From Gemmatimonadota bacterium (GTDB taxonomy: Bacteria > Gemmatimonadota > Gemmatimonadetes > Longimicrobiales > Gaopeijiaceae), in assembly GCA_027623325.1 (NCBI GenBank), contig JAQBXY010000034.1, positions 1-32,344 of the forward strand: a stretch of DNA of 32,344 bases, given 5' to 3'. Below are positions 10,198 to 19,000 of the stretch, piece by piece. The position numbers were made by a program, and so were the translations under genes. The notes under the pieces were generated by a model, which saw nothing but the letters and a program-made list of their open reading frames with translations, made no database searches and had not been told where the DNA came from. The stretch's first letter is position 1, and every line of letters starts with the position of its first letter.

Positions 10198-10713
10198 ATG
10201 ACCGATCGCCCCACAACGCTCCTCGCGGGCCGACGCGAGCGTATCGAGCGGATTCTCGGGAGGCCGATGGCGGGCCCGGAGCCGGGCTCAGACGAGCCGA
10301 TTCCGGACGATGCACGTCGCTACCTCCTCGGAGAGGGACAGGACCTCTACTGGAACGAGCTCGAGTGGGAGCACATCACCGATGAGGAAGCGCTCGAAGA
10401 GGGGCCGATCACCGAGCTTACATTTCCGGGCCTCCTCGCCTTTATGCGCGGCCTACTTCTGAGCGAAGTGATGCCCGATTCGCTTTCGCCTGCTAATCCG
10501 AGGCCTCTGATCGTAGAGGACATGCTCAAGTTCTTGGCGGGTCGTGTCGTCGAACTCGAGGATAGCCTGACGGAGCCGGACTCGGAGGACGAGAGCCGGC
10601 ATCGCGCCGAGCTCGAGATGACGAGTGCACTGGTCGACCGCGTGTTCTACGTCTATTACGGCCTCACCACGGAGGACATCGAGCGAGTGGGGGCCGCGCA
10701 GGCCTCTCGCTGA
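10198..10713 (+). CDS. hypothetical acidic cytoplasmic protein
   Basis: I do not recognise this 171-residue protein. It is rich in Glu and Asp, has no signal peptide or transmembrane segment and looks mostly helical. A basic N-terminal stretch (RRERIERILGRP) leads into an acidic middle (EWEHITDEEALEEG), then a more hydrophobic patch, TFPGLLAFMRGLLL, and an ending containing VDRVFYVYYGL. ATG occurs at both 10195 and 10198; GAGG at 10188-10191 is spaced 6 nt from the second, which I prefer. Codon use matches the neighbours and an upstream promoter is visible, so it is very likely real. It is 17 nt from the GDPD gene. Confidence 0.8.
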   Translation: MTDRPTTLLAGRRERIERILGRPMAGPEPGSDEPIPDDARRYLLGEGQDLYWNELEWEHITDEEALEEGPITELTFPGLLAFMRGLLLSEVMPDSLSPANPRPLIVEDMLKFLAGRVVELEDSLTEPDSEDESRHRAELEMTSALVDRVFYVYYGLTTEDIERVGAAQASR

Positions 10714-10730
10714 GGCCTCTCGGGGGATCG

Positions 10731-11579
10731 ATGGCTTCGTGGCTCCGACCCCGACCCGGGACAGCGTATGTCGCTGGCGCTCCCATGTTGGTTGCGCACC
10801 GGGGGGGATCGAAACTCGCTCCTGAGAATACGCTCGAGGCCTTTGTGGCGGCGGTCGAGGATTGGGGTGCAGATATGCTCGAACTTGACGTGCGCCTCAC
10901 TCGGGATGGCCACGTGGCCGTGATTCACGACGCTACGGTCGATCGGACGACCGACGGAAGCGGGCTCGTGTCGCAACTCACGCTCGAAGAGCTTCGTGCC
11001 CTCGATGCCGGACACCGATTCGTAGATCCCGCGGGTCGGCATTCGTTCCGCGGGAGGGGGGTGCGGGTCCCCACTTTGGAAGAGTTGCTCGCAGTGTGTC
11101 CGAACGTGTGGCTCAACGTTGAAGCGAAGGAAGCCGAGGTCGCGGGCCCCCTGGTGGAGATCGTCCGCGCGAGCGGCCAGGAGCACCGTGTACTCGTGGC
11201 GGCCGAACATGAGAAGAACCGGCGCGCGGTGCGTGGGTACCCGGGGCCTTGGGGTGCGAGTCGGCGGCAGTGCATGCTCTTTTGGTTCGCGCACTGGCTC
11301 CCTGGCGGCGGGCTGTACACGCCACCGGTCGATGTTCTTCAGGTTCCCGAATTCTGGAAGGGTCGTCGCATCGTGTCGCGCCGATTCGTGACCGAGGCGC
11401 ACCGCCGAAACATCCCTGTGCATGTCTGGACGGTAGACGATCCCGACACGATGCGTCGACTCCTTTCTTGGGGAGTGGACGGCATTCAGTCCGATCGGCC
11501 TGATCTGCTCTCCGAGGTGCTGATCGAGGTGACCGGCCGACCCCCACCGCCGTGCGCCCGCAAGGCGCTCCGGTCGTGA
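10731..11579 (+). CDS. glycerophosphodiester phosphodiesterase (GDPD family)
   Basis: Cleaves glycerophosphodiesters to glycerol-3-phosphate and an alcohol. The 282-residue TIM-barrel protein has the family's opening VAHRGG (His23, Arg24), the metal ligands ELD (Glu51, Asp53), the second catalytic His in VIHDATVDRTTDG (His66), NVEAKE with the third metal Glu, and the closing VHVWTVDD and GVDGIQSDRPD blocks. No signal peptide is evident, so it is probably cytoplasmic. GGGGGA lies a few nt before ATG 10731. Its stop overlaps the GTG start of tilS (GTGA at 11576-11579). Confidence 0.95.
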   Translation: MASWLRPRPGTAYVAGAPMLVAHRGGSKLAPENTLEAFVAAVEDWGADMLELDVRLTRDGHVAVIHDATVDRTTDGSGLVSQLTLEELRALDAGHRFVDPAGRHSFRGRGVRVPTLEELLAVCPNVWLNVEAKEAEVAGPLVEIVRASGQEHRVLVAAEHEKNRRAVRGYPGPWGASRRQCMLFWFAHWLPGGGLYTPPVDVLQVPEFWKGRRIVSRRFVTEAHRRNIPVHVWTVDDPDTMRRLLSWGVDGIQSDRPDLLSEVLIEVTGRPPPPCARKALRS

Positions 11580-12940
11580 GCCCGAAGGGCTTGTGCGAGC
11601 GCTTCTCGGCGGCGCTCGCGGAACTTCGGGGATCGGTGTCGGAGGGACCGATCCTTGTGGCCCTGTCCGGTGGGCTCGACTCGTGTGTCCTCCTTCATAT
11701 GCTGCGGTTTGGGATTACCCCTCGGCCCGACATCATCGTCGCGCACTTCGATCATCGTATGCGGCCGGACAGCACACAGGATGCCGAGTGGGCTCGTGGT
11801 TTGTGCGCCGCGTGGGAGATTCCGATTTCGGTCGAGCGGGCTGCCCACATCCCCACTTCGGAGGAAGCCGCTCGGGACGCACGGTACGTCGCTCTCGAAT
11901 CCGTCCAGCAGAGAGTCGGTGCGACGCACCTCCTGACGGGTCATCATGCCGATGACCAGGCCGAAACGGTTCTGTTTCGTGTTCTTCGAGGAACGGGCAT
12001 CGACGGGCTCCGGGGGATCCCTGCGTCTCGGAGTCCAGGAGTCTTACGACCCTTGCTCGGATTTTGGCGCACGGAGCTCGAGGCGTACGCTCGGTCGGTC
12101 GGACTTCGATGGCGGGAAGACTCCACGAATAAGCACGTGGGTTATGCGCGCAACGTCATTCGTCGGGAGCTCATTCCTCGCGTTGAGGAGGCGGTCGCGC
12201 CGGGTGCTCGCACCGCGCTGGTCCGACTCGCTGCGATCGCAGAGGGGAACGAAGCTGCGTGGGCGGTTGTTCTCCCCGGTCTGATCGCGGGTCTCGATCT
12301 GCGTCCGCAGGAGCGGTCGACCTCGGAGTTTCCGGGGCTGTCGTGGAGCCGACCTCGGATGATCGAGCTCCATCCGGCGCTTCGGGCGAAGACCCTTCGA
12401 CGGCTGGCTGCCGATGCGGGAGTCGTCTTGGGCGAGTCGGGGACCCGTCGTGCGGTTGATTTCGTTTCTTCCTCCCGGAGCGGGAGTCGCCTCGAGTTGG
12501 GTCGTGGCTTCGAGCTCCGCCGTGAGCTCGATCGGTTCGTTCTGAGGCGCACCGGAGCGGAACGAGAAGACCGGCCACTACGCATTGCCGATCTGGGCCC
12601 GGGGTCCGGCGAAGCGGTCGTGGGTGGCAGAATATTGCAGGTCCGGTGGGGCGCGGACCGGCAGACGAGCGCCGAAGACGAAGGGACCTTCCCGATTGAA
12701 GTCCTCGAATTCCCACTCACAGTGCGGGGCCGGGCGCCTGGCGATCGCATTCGGCTCCGTGGACACAGCCGCAAAGTGAAGGCACTTCTGCTCGAGGCGC
12801 GTATCCCTTCCGGCATGCGCTCACAGGTTCCCATTCTTGCGGATGGCGCAGGCCGAATCCTTTGGGTGCAGGGTGTGGCGGTTGCTTCGGAAGTACCGAC
12901 GCGGCAGGGCGAACGAACGTGGGGGATTCGAATCGGATGA
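11576..12940 (+). CDS. tilS: tRNA(Ile)-lysidine synthetase TilS
   Basis: Converts C34 of the CAT-anticodon tRNA-Ile2 to lysidine using ATP and lysine, so that it reads AUA. The product is 454 aa. The PP-loop ATPase motif SGGLDS is at residues 31-36, followed by FDHRMRPDS, the LLTGHHADDQAET block and the GLRGIP motif. The C-terminal TilS domain is recognisable (GDRIRLRGHSRKVKALLLEARIP with a WVQGV strand). The frame is open to a GTG at 11552, but GTG 11576 overlaps the GDPD stop as GTGA and better fits coupled translation. It ends in ATGA with hpt. A tilS-hpt-ftsH order is widely conserved in bacteria. Confidence 0.95.
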   Translation: MSPKGLCERFSAALAELRGSVSEGPILVALSGGLDSCVLLHMLRFGITPRPDIIVAHFDHRMRPDSTQDAEWARGLCAAWEIPISVERAAHIPTSEEAARDARYVALESVQQRVGATHLLTGHHADDQAETVLFRVLRGTGIDGLRGIPASRSPGVLRPLLGFWRTELEAYARSVGLRWREDSTNKHVGYARNVIRRELIPRVEEAVAPGARTALVRLAAIAEGNEAAWAVVLPGLIAGLDLRPQERSTSEFPGLSWSRPRMIELHPALRAKTLRRLAADAGVVLGESGTRRAVDFVSSSRSGSRLELGRGFELRRELDRFVLRRTGAEREDRPLRIADLGPGSGEAVVGGRILQVRWGADRQTSAEDEGTFPIEVLEFPLTVRGRAPGDRIRLRGHSRKVKALLLEARIPSGMRSQVPILADGAGRILWVQGVAVASEVPTRQGERTWGIRIG

Positions 12941-13485
12941 AGGAAACCGCGAGGTCTGATCGGCTCGGCGGCCGAGCCCCGGAGCGCATCGTCATTGGTA
13001 CCGACGAGCTGGCAGCCCGGGTACGAGTGCTCGGAGCGGAAATCTCGGACAGCTATCAGGCGTCCGATCACCTTCTGGTCCTTGGGATCCTCAAGGGCTC
13101 GTTCATCTTCATGGCCGACCTGGTGCGTGCGATCCGGACCCCGCTCCAGGTCGACTTCCTCGCGGTGTCGAGCTACGGAGACGCGACGCGATCCAGTGGC
13201 ACCGTGCGGCTCCTGTACGACCCGATGCCATCCCTGGAGGGACGTGCTGTATTGGTCGTCGAGGACATTCTTGACAGCGGGACGACACTTCAATGGCTCA
13301 TTCCACGTCTGGAAGCACGAGGGGCCAGTTCCGTGGACATTTGCACTCTGCTCCACAAGAGGGTGGCCTCTAGCACGATCGAGCCGCGCTGGATTGGTTT
13401 CGATGCACCCAATTCGTTCCTCGTGGGGTATGGACTCGACCACGCGGAAGACTTTCGCCATTTGCCATATATTGCGAGCCTTTAG
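12937..13485 (+). CDS. hpt: hypoxanthine phosphoribosyltransferase
   Basis: Purine salvage enzyme joining hypoxanthine or guanine to PRPP. The 182-residue product has ILKGSFIFMADL (51-62), the flexible-loop region SSYGDATRSSGTVR and the PRPP-binding signature VLVVEDILDSGTT (105-117). The family end, VGYGLDHAEDFRHLPYI, is intact. The start at 12937 overlaps the tilS stop as ATGA; an upstream in-frame start at 12862 would lie deep inside tilS and adds residues not typical of the family. ftsH follows after 39 nt. Confidence 0.95.
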   Translation: MKETARSDRLGGRAPERIVIGTDELAARVRVLGAEISDSYQASDHLLVLGILKGSFIFMADLVRAIRTPLQVDFLAVSSYGDATRSSGTVRLLYDPMPSLEGRAVLVVEDILDSGTTLQWLIPRLEARGASSVDICTLLHKRVASSTIEPRWIGFDAPNSFLVGYGLDHAEDFRHLPYIASL

Positions 13486-13524
13486 GGCGCGTTAGAACGC
13501 CCTGCGGACGCCGAAAACGAGCCG

Positions 13525-15522
13525 ATGTCACAACCCTCCATGAAACCGGATCCGAACGAGCGACTCGGACGAATGTCCAAGAACGCTGCGTTTCTCATGA
13601 TCATGGCGTTGGTCCTGCTGTTCCTGATCCAGATGGTACGAGGTCAGGAAGGCGCTCCGGCCAAGATCACGTATTCGCAATTCACTGCGTACTTGGCGGA
13701 AGGCCGGATCCATAAGGTCACCTTCCGTGACCGCGCCATCGAGGGTGAGTTGCGCACCCCCGTGACCATCGAGGGCCAGGAATACGTCGAATTCGTCGCG
13801 CGCTCTCCGGGCGATGTGACCGATGGGTTGCTCGCGGACCTGACCGCGGAAAACGTGATTATCGACGCGGAGGCGCCGGAAGCGGGGTGGGGGACGGTCT
13901 TGCTGACCGCGCTCCCGTGGCTCCTCTTCATCGCGTTTTGGATCTGGATCTTCCGAACCATGCAGGGCGGTGGCAATCGTGCGTTCCAGTTCGGCCGTTC
14001 GAAAGCCAAGATGATTTCGCCGGACACCCCGAAGGTCACCTTCGTGGATGTCGCCGGTGCGGACGAAGCGAAGGAAGAGCTTCAGGAGATCATCGAATTC
14101 CTGAAGGATCCAGCCAAGTTTTCCCGACTCGGTGGACGCCTGCCCAAGGGTGTCCTGCTTGTGGGCCCGCCGGGCACGGGCAAGACCCTGTTGGCACGGG
14201 CGGTCGCGGGCGAAGCGGCCCGTCCGTTCTTCCAGATGTCGGGTTCCGATTTCGTCGAGATGTTCGTCGGTGTCGGAGCGTCGAGGGTCCGAGACTTGTT
14301 CGAACAGGGTAAGGCCCATGCGCCGTGTATCATCTTCGTTGACGAGATCGATGCGGTGGGCCGTCACCGTGGGGCCGGTCTGGGTGGAGGCCATGACGAG
14401 CGCGAACAGACTCTGAACGCGCTCCTGGTGGAGATGGACGGCTTCGAGTCGAACGAAGGTGTCATCCTGCTCGCCGCGACGAACCGACCCGATGTGCTCG
14501 ACCCCGCACTCCTGCGGCCTGGCCGATTCGATCGCCAGGTGGTCGTGGATCTGCCTGATGTGAAGGGCCGAGAGGGCATTCTCCGCGTCCACGCCAAGAA
14601 GCTGCCACTTTCCGACGACGTCGAGTTGTCGTTGGTCGCGCGGGGAACCCCCGGAATGAGCGGGGCCGATCTGGAGAACATCTGTAACGAGGCTGCCTTG
14701 CTCGCCGCTCGCCGGGATGGAGACAAGGTCTCGATGGAGGACTTCGAGCAGGCCAAGGACAAGGTGATGCTCGGGACGGAACGCCGGAGCCTGATCCTGA
14801 CCGAGAAAGAGCGGGAGCTGACGGCCTACCATGAAGCGGGGCACACCGTGCTCGCGCTCAAGATCCCAGGGCTCGATCCGGTCCATAAGGTATCCATTGT
14901 CCCGCGCGGGCGGGCCCTCGGCATCACGGCGAGCCTGCCGGAGCAGGACCGCCATTCCTATACGAAGGAATGGTTGCAGGGCCAACTCGCCATGCTGTTC
15001 GGCGGGCGCGTGGCCGAGGCGATGACGTTCGGGGAGAAAAACGTCACGACGGGCGCGGGGAACGACATTCAGCGGGCCACGGAAATGGCTCGCCGCATGG
15101 TGTCGTCCTTCGGGATGAGCGAGGTAATTGGTCTCGTTGCCGTCGCCGATAGCGAACACGAAGTCTTCCTCGGACGCGAGATCAGCCAGCGGCGCTCGGT
15201 GTCAGAGCACACCCAGAGGATCGTCGATCAGGAGATGAAGCGGTTTCTGGACGAGGCGCACGAAAGGGCGCAGGCGATTCTCAAGGAACACCAGGTGTTG
15301 CTCGAGAGCATCGCGCAGGCGCTGCTCGACCGGGAAACCCTCGACCGCGATGACGTCGAGGCTCTGGGGCGTGGTGAGCCGCTACCGCCCCTTGCGGTCG
15401 TGGAGGTCGATCGGGAGCGGGGACTTGAAACGCCGAAGCCTCAGGCGGTTGGTGGCAAGGCGCCCCGGGCTTTCGGGCTCCCGGGTGCAAAGGGGCCGCT
15501 GCCCGGACCGGCGCCAGGGTGA
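13525..15522 (+). CDS. ftsH: ATP-dependent zinc metalloprotease FtsH
   Basis: Membrane-anchored AAA+ protease that degrades misfolded membrane and regulatory proteins. It is 665 aa, with two transmembrane segments (about 22-41 and 126-144) around a small periplasmic domain. Walker A is GPPGTGKT (214-221), Walker B ends at Asp273-Glu274 in [15 protein letters not shown], and the second region of homology starts near 320 ([20 protein letters not shown]). The zinc motif HEAGH is at 436-440, with the third ligand Asp514 in [11 protein letters not shown], the same spacing as in E. coli FtsH. The C-terminal tail is Pro/Gly-rich and not conserved. It lies in the conserved tilS-hpt-ftsH series. Confidence 0.98.
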   Translation: MSQPSMKPDPNERLGRMSKNAAFLMIMALVLLFLIQMVRGQEGAPAKITYSQFTAYLAEGRIHKVTFRDRAIEGELRTPVTIEGQEYVEFVARSPGDVTDGLLADLTAENVIIDAEAPEAGWGTVLLTALPWLLFIAFWIWIFRTMQGGGNRAFQFGRSKAKMISPDTPKVTFVDVAGADEAKEELQEIIEFLKDPAKFSRLGGRLPKGVLLVGPPGTGKTLLARAVAGEAARPFFQMSGSDFVEMFVGVGASRVRDLFEQGKAHAPCIIFVDEIDAVGRHRGAGLGGGHDEREQTLNALLVEMDGFESNEGVILLAATNRPDVLDPALLRPGRFDRQVVVDLPDVKGREGILRVHAKKLPLSDDVELSLVARGTPGMSGADLENICNEAALLAARRDGDKVSMEDFEQAKDKVMLGTERRSLILTEKERELTAYHEAGHTVLALKIPGLDPVHKVSIVPRGRALGITASLPEQDRHSYTKEWLQGQLAMLFGGRVAEAMTFGEKNVTTGAGNDIQRATEMARRMVSSFGMSEVIGLVAVADSEHEVFLGREISQRRSVSEHTQRIVDQEMKRFLDEAHERAQAILKEHQVLLESIAQALLDRETLDRDDVEALGRGEPLPPLAVVEVDRERGLETPKPQAVGGKAPRAFGLPGAKGPLPGPAPG

Positions 15523-15640
15523 TCGAAGAGACGGACAACGACGCTCTGCCGTGAACGCGACGGGGTTTTCGCGCCGTCCCGTGAGCGTAGCTTACAGTAG
15601 GCAGGCGGCCCCCCCACGGAGCGCAAGGAGTTAGCGGCAG

Positions 15641-16453
15641 GTGACGAGGATCCTGGAGCAGCTCCAGTTCTTGCGACCAGAATGGACCGATCTGGCCGAG
15701 ATCCTGATCGTCGCGTTCCTGCTGTACCGGGTTCTGCTGGTTCTCCAGCGCACCCGTGCGATGCAGATCATGATGGGCCTGGTACTGCTCGCCTTCCTGT
15801 ATGGCACGTCCCGGCTGCTGGATCTCATCCTGATTCGCACACTGCTCGAGGCGGCGTTCCAATACGGTGCGATTGCGACGTTGGTTGTGTTCCAGCCCGA
15901 ACTACGCGCCGCGTTAGCTCGCCTCGGACAGACTCGGATGATCCGTGCATTCCAGCGTCTCGAAGGAAGTCGGGTGACGGACGAGATCGTTGAAGCCGCA
16001 GAGCGGCTGTCGCGAGCGCGTCACGGCGCGATAATCGCAATCGAGCAGGAGGTCGGTCTCGGAGAGTATGCCGATACCGGGAGCGCGATCGACGCGCGCC
16101 TGTCGGCGGAGATGCTGACCACGATCTTCACACCGTACTCTCCGTTGCACGACGGCGCGGTGCTCGTTTCCGGAGATCAAATCCGCACGGCCGGAGCCAT
16201 CTTGCCGCTGACCCAGTCAACCGTGAAGGATCGTTCTCTCGGGACCCGGCATCGCGCGGCGCTCGGCCTCAGTGAGGAAACGGACGCAATCGTCGTCGTC
16301 GTCAGTGAAGAAACCGCTCAAATCTCCGTCGCGGTGGGAGGACGGATGGAGCGCGACGTCGGTCCGGAGCGCCTGCGTACCATCCTTAACGGGGCGGCAC
16401 CGTCCACGGATGGAGGCCTCGTAGGAGCGGCTGCGGTAATGAGTCCTTCGTAG
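15641..16453 (+). CDS. cdaA: diadenylate cyclase CdaA (membrane DisA_N protein)
   Basis: Synthesises cyclic di-AMP from two ATP at the membrane. The 270-residue protein has about three N-terminal transmembrane helices (about 17-36, 42-62, 66-85) and a DisA_N catalytic domain. The catalytic DGA motif is LHDGAVLV (Asp171), and the ATP-binding RHR motif is GTRHRAALG (Arg203-Arg205). It starts with GTG; AAGGAG lies 10 nt upstream. A 118-nt intergenic stretch separates it from ftsH; I see no convincing promoter in it. Neither cdaR (YbbR) nor glmM, the usual partners, is adjacent. Confidence 0.95.
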   Translation: MTRILEQLQFLRPEWTDLAEILIVAFLLYRVLLVLQRTRAMQIMMGLVLLAFLYGTSRLLDLILIRTLLEAAFQYGAIATLVVFQPELRAALARLGQTRMIRAFQRLEGSRVTDEIVEAAERLSRARHGAIIAIEQEVGLGEYADTGSAIDARLSAEMLTTIFTPYSPLHDGAVLVSGDQIRTAGAILPLTQSTVKDRSLGTRHRAALGLSEETDAIVVVVSEETAQISVAVGGRMERDVGPERLRTILNGAAPSTDGGLVGAAAVMSPS

Positions 16454-16481
16454 GCTCGTACGTGTGCTCGAAGTCTCTGCG

Positions 16482-16511
16482 TTGACACCCCGACGAAGCC
16501 CGGCCTAGATT
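16482..16511 (+). promoter_or_regulatory. sigma-70 promoter of the exbB-exbD-exbD-tonB operon
   Basis: A perfect TTGACA (16482-16487) is followed after 18 nt by TAGATT (16506-16511). It lies in the 136-nt gap between cdaA and exbB, and the predicted transcript start is near 16518. It is one of the best promoter matches in the window. It marks the start of an operon that ends at the terminator at 18927. Confidence 0.65.
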
Positions 16512-16589
16512 CCCCCGGTCTTTCCCCTAGGCAGACTCGACGTGCTCGGATCTGCCCCTCGATTCCAGGCGACCAGGAGCGAAGTCTTC

Positions 16590-17288
16590 GTGGGTACCCA
16601 GTATCGGCTGCTGACCCTCTTTGCAGACGGCGGACTCATGATGTATCCGCTCGTGCTGTGTTCGATGATCGCGCTCGGCGTGATGATCGCGAAGGCGTTC
16701 ACGCTCCACATAGCGCACAAGGGGACGGAACGGGTGCTCCACGACGTGGCTGAGGCAGCCATGGCGGGCGATATCAAAGGGGCGGTGGTGATTGCTCGTG
16801 ACACGCCCGGCCCGGCCGCCGCGATTCTGCTCGCAGGATTGCGCCGGATTCAGACCAAGACGCTGGCCGCGGGAGAGCTCGAGGCAGCGGTCGCCACGAC
16901 CGGTACGATCGAGCTCGGCTTTCTGGAGCGCGGCCTCGTGATCTTGGCTACCATCGCCAACGTCGCCCCGCTCATGGGCTTTCTCGGCACCGTCGCGGGA
17001 ATGATTCTCGCGTTTGCCGCCATCGAGGCGGCGGGTGACGTCGATCCGACGCTGGTTGCGGGCGGCATCAAGGTGGCTCTGCTCACCACGGCCGCCGGCC
17101 TCGTGATCGCGATTCCGGTGAACATCGCATACAATTTCTTCGTTACGCGGATCGACCGGTTGATCGTCGATATGGAGCAGGGCGCGCAGAGGATCCTGAA
17201 CCTGGCATGGGACCTCGAGAAGGACGGCAAGATCCAGATCATCTCGAAGGAAGACACTCGCTGGCCGGCTGCTAAGGCCTCGGAATAG
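16590..17288 (+). CDS. exbB: ExbB/TolQ-type proton channel protein
   Basis: MotA/TolQ/ExbB family subunit of the proton-driven motor that energises TonB. The product is 232 aa, with transmembrane helices at about 16-36, 115-140 and 160-182. The family blocks are visible: GLMMYPLVLCS, LIATIANVAPLMGFLGTVAGMI-like core around LATIANVAPLMG, and KVALLTTAAGLVIAIPVNIAYN. I chose GTG 16590 because AGGAG lies 10 nt before it; an in-frame GTG at 16542 has no clear SD. It heads exbB-exbD-exbD-tonB. Confidence 0.92.
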   Translation: MGTQYRLLTLFADGGLMMYPLVLCSMIALGVMIAKAFTLHIAHKGTERVLHDVAEAAMAGDIKGAVVIARDTPGPAAAILLAGLRRIQTKTLAAGELEAAVATTGTIELGFLERGLVILATIANVAPLMGFLGTVAGMILAFAAIEAAGDVDPTLVAGGIKVALLTTAAGLVIAIPVNIAYNFFVTRIDRLIVDMEQGAQRILNLAWDLEKDGKIQIISKEDTRWPAAKASE

Positions 17289-17350
17289 TCGAAAGAGGGA
17301 ACTTGAGCGTTCGAGACCAGTACCTTTAAGCAACGCGAGGCAGGACACAA

Positions 17351-17776
17351 ATGGCGGTTCTGAACAAGAAGAAATCCAAGGTGAGCGATGAGGTGCCGAC
17401 GTCGTCGATGGCCGACATCGCTTTCCTCCTTCTGATCTTCTTCCTGGTCACCACGACCTTCCCCAAGGATAAGGGGCTGGCGGTGGTGCTGCCCGAACCG
17501 GGCGAGGAAGCTCAGGTCAGTCAGAAGAACATCCTCCACCTGATTATTCAGCCCACCGGCATCGTCGACGTGAAGCGCGGCGAGAACCAGCAGGTGCAGC
17601 AGATGCGCCCGCAGGAAGTGGAAGGGCTGTGGCGCCAGGAAGTGAGCGCCAATCCAAACCTAATCGCAGCCGTGAAGACCCACCCGGACGCCGCCTACAA
17701 GTTCATGGTCGACGTCTTGGACGCACTTCACGCCGCGAACGCGGAGCGGATTTCGCTCCAAGTACTGGAGAACTGA
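17351..17776 (+). CDS. exbD: biopolymer transport protein ExbD (copy 1)
   Basis: ExbD/TolR family stator subunit, 141 aa. It has a short basic cytoplasmic N-terminus, a single transmembrane helix with the motif SSMADIAFLLLIFFLVTTTF containing the essential membrane Asp (residue 22), and a periplasmic domain that includes RISLQVLEN at the end. GCAGGA precedes the ATG. It follows exbB by 62 nt and precedes a second exbD by 3 nt. Confidence 0.95.
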   Translation: MAVLNKKKSKVSDEVPTSSMADIAFLLLIFFLVTTTFPKDKGLAVVLPEPGEEAQVSQKNILHLIIQPTGIVDVKRGENQQVQQMRPQEVEGLWRQEVSANPNLIAAVKTHPDAAYKFMVDVLDALHAANAERISLQVLEN

Positions 17777-17779
17777 TCG

Positions 17780-18226
17780 ATGGGCATGAGAGGTGGTTTC
17801 CAACGGAAGTCGAAGGCGTCGTCCGAGGTTCCGTCCTCGTCGTTGGCCGATATCGCCTTCCTGTTGCTGATCTTCTTCATGGTCACGACGGTTTTCCAGG
17901 CTGACCGCGATCGACCGATCACGTGGCCCGAGGCTGGCGCCGCGGAGAAGATTGATGAAAAGCAGAAGAACATCCTCAATATTTGGATGGAGCGGGACGG
18001 TTCGATCTTTATCAACGATCAGCCCTACCCGATGGTAGATGTGTCTGCGGTCGTCGCCCCGCTCTACGCGGCGTCCGAACGAGCTCTCGTGATTTCCATT
18101 CGTGGCGATCGTGAGGTGCCGTACCGGTTCATGGATCAGGTCCAAAAGGAGTTGGTCGCAGCTGGTGTGGTTCGCGTGGTCTTCGCCGCGCAACTGGAGC
18201 AGAGCATGCAGAGGGAGAGACGATGA
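17780..18226 (+). CDS. exbD: biopolymer transport protein ExbD (copy 2)
   Basis: A second ExbD/TolR-type subunit, 148 aa, paralogous to the first. It has the same layout: a basic start (MGMRGGFQRKSKAS), a transmembrane helix with SSLADIAFLLLIFFMVTTVF and its membrane Asp, then a periplasmic domain. The two copies differ strongly in the periplasmic part, so they probably form a heteromeric stator rather than being a recent duplication. Its stop overlaps the tonB start as ATGA. Confidence 0.95.
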   Translation: MGMRGGFQRKSKASSEVPSSSLADIAFLLLIFFMVTTVFQADRDRPITWPEAGAAEKIDEKQKNILNIWMERDGSIFINDQPYPMVDVSAVVAPLYAASERALVISIRGDREVPYRFMDQVQKELVAAGVVRVVFAAQLEQSMQRERR

Positions 18227-18903
18227 CAGCCGAAGCCGTACCCGCCCTCGAGATCTTCGAGGAAACAGCGAACGAGCGCCTGAAGCGGACGTTCAGTTCT
18301 TGGTTCTGGGGTTCGATGATCGCCGCGACGGTCGTTCACTTCAGCACCTTCGCGTTCTGGCCGGAACTCACTGCGGAGGACTTCTCGTTCACCTCGGAGG
18401 AGTTGGAGGCGATCGAGCTCCCCCCGGAAATCGAGATTCCACCGCCGCCGCAGCAGATTTCGCGTCCCGCGACGCCCGTGATGGCCGCGGCCGACATCGA
18501 CGAGGACATCACCATTGCGCCGACCACGTTCGAAGAGAACCCGGTCGAGGACCTTCCTCCGCCGCCTGAGGACCCGGGCAACGACTTGTCGGCCGCTCCG
18601 ACCTTCACGCCGTTCACGGTAGCGCCGACGATTCAGAATCGGACCGAGGTCGTTCGGGCGATGGAGCGGGAGTATCCGCCGCTTCTACGTGACGCCGGAA
18701 TCGGTGGCACGGCCCGGGTATACTTCTTCATCGACGAGAACGGGCGGGTCCAGGATTACCGGATCGATCAGAGTTCCGGTCACCAGGCTCTTGATGCAGC
18801 GGCGCTCGCGGTTGCCGACGTGTACCGTTTCACAGCCGCGCTCAACCGAGACAAGAAGGTTCCCGTCTGGGTGTCGTTCGCGATTACCTTCCAGGTTCGG
18901 TAG
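18223..18903 (+). CDS. tonB: TonB family energy-transducer protein
   Basis: Links the ExbB/ExbD motor to outer-membrane receptors. The 226-residue protein has a cytoplasmic N-terminus, one transmembrane segment (about 27-46), a Pro/Glu-rich periplasmic stretch (about 60-128, with IPPPPQQ and LPPPPED) and a C-terminal TonB domain. That domain begins near YPPLLRDAGIGGTARVYFFI and ends with VSFAITFQVR. The N-terminal cytoplasmic part (about 26 residues) is longer than in E. coli TonB. No TonB-dependent receptor gene lies in the window. A strong terminator follows 24 nt after the stop. Confidence 0.93.
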   Translation: MTAEAVPALEIFEETANERLKRTFSSWFWGSMIAATVVHFSTFAFWPELTAEDFSFTSEELEAIELPPEIEIPPPPQQISRPATPVMAAADIDEDITIAPTTFEENPVEDLPPPPEDPGNDLSAAPTFTPFTVAPTIQNRTEVVRAMEREYPPLLRDAGIGGTARVYFFIDENGRVQDYRIDQSSGHQALDAAALAVADVYRFTAALNRDKKVPVWVSFAITFQVR

Positions 18904-18926
18904 CCCGGAGCCTAGAGGATTCCCAA

Positions 18927-18963
18927 GGGACCCCGCCGGTGCTCCGGCGGGGTCCCTTTTTTT
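18927..18963 (+). terminator. strong intrinsic terminator after tonB
   Basis: GGGACCCCGCCGG and CCGGCGGGGTCCC form a perfect 13-bp stem with a TGCT loop (18927-18956), followed directly by seven T. It ends the exb-tonB operon and separates it from yggS. Confidence 0.95.
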
Positions 18964-19000
18964 ATTGCAGGTTGTTTGCCCGTCACGAACATTCGAACCG

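Noticed and set aside
12142-13461. 439-codon open frame on the minus strand
   Set aside because: Covers tilS and hpt in antisense, and crosses their junction.
13481-13502. small inverted repeat GGGCG/CGCCC after hpt
   Set aside because: Only about 5 bp of stem with an 8-nt loop and no T-tract, so not a terminator.
13528-15159. 543-codon open frame on the minus strand
   Set aside because: It lies entirely antisense to ftsH, whose motifs are intact. Long antisense frames are expected at this G+C content, and the product has no recognisable domain.
18689-19000. N-terminal extension of yggS
   Set aside because: It would translate through the end of tonB and the terminator at 18927-18963, and the added residues do not match the family.
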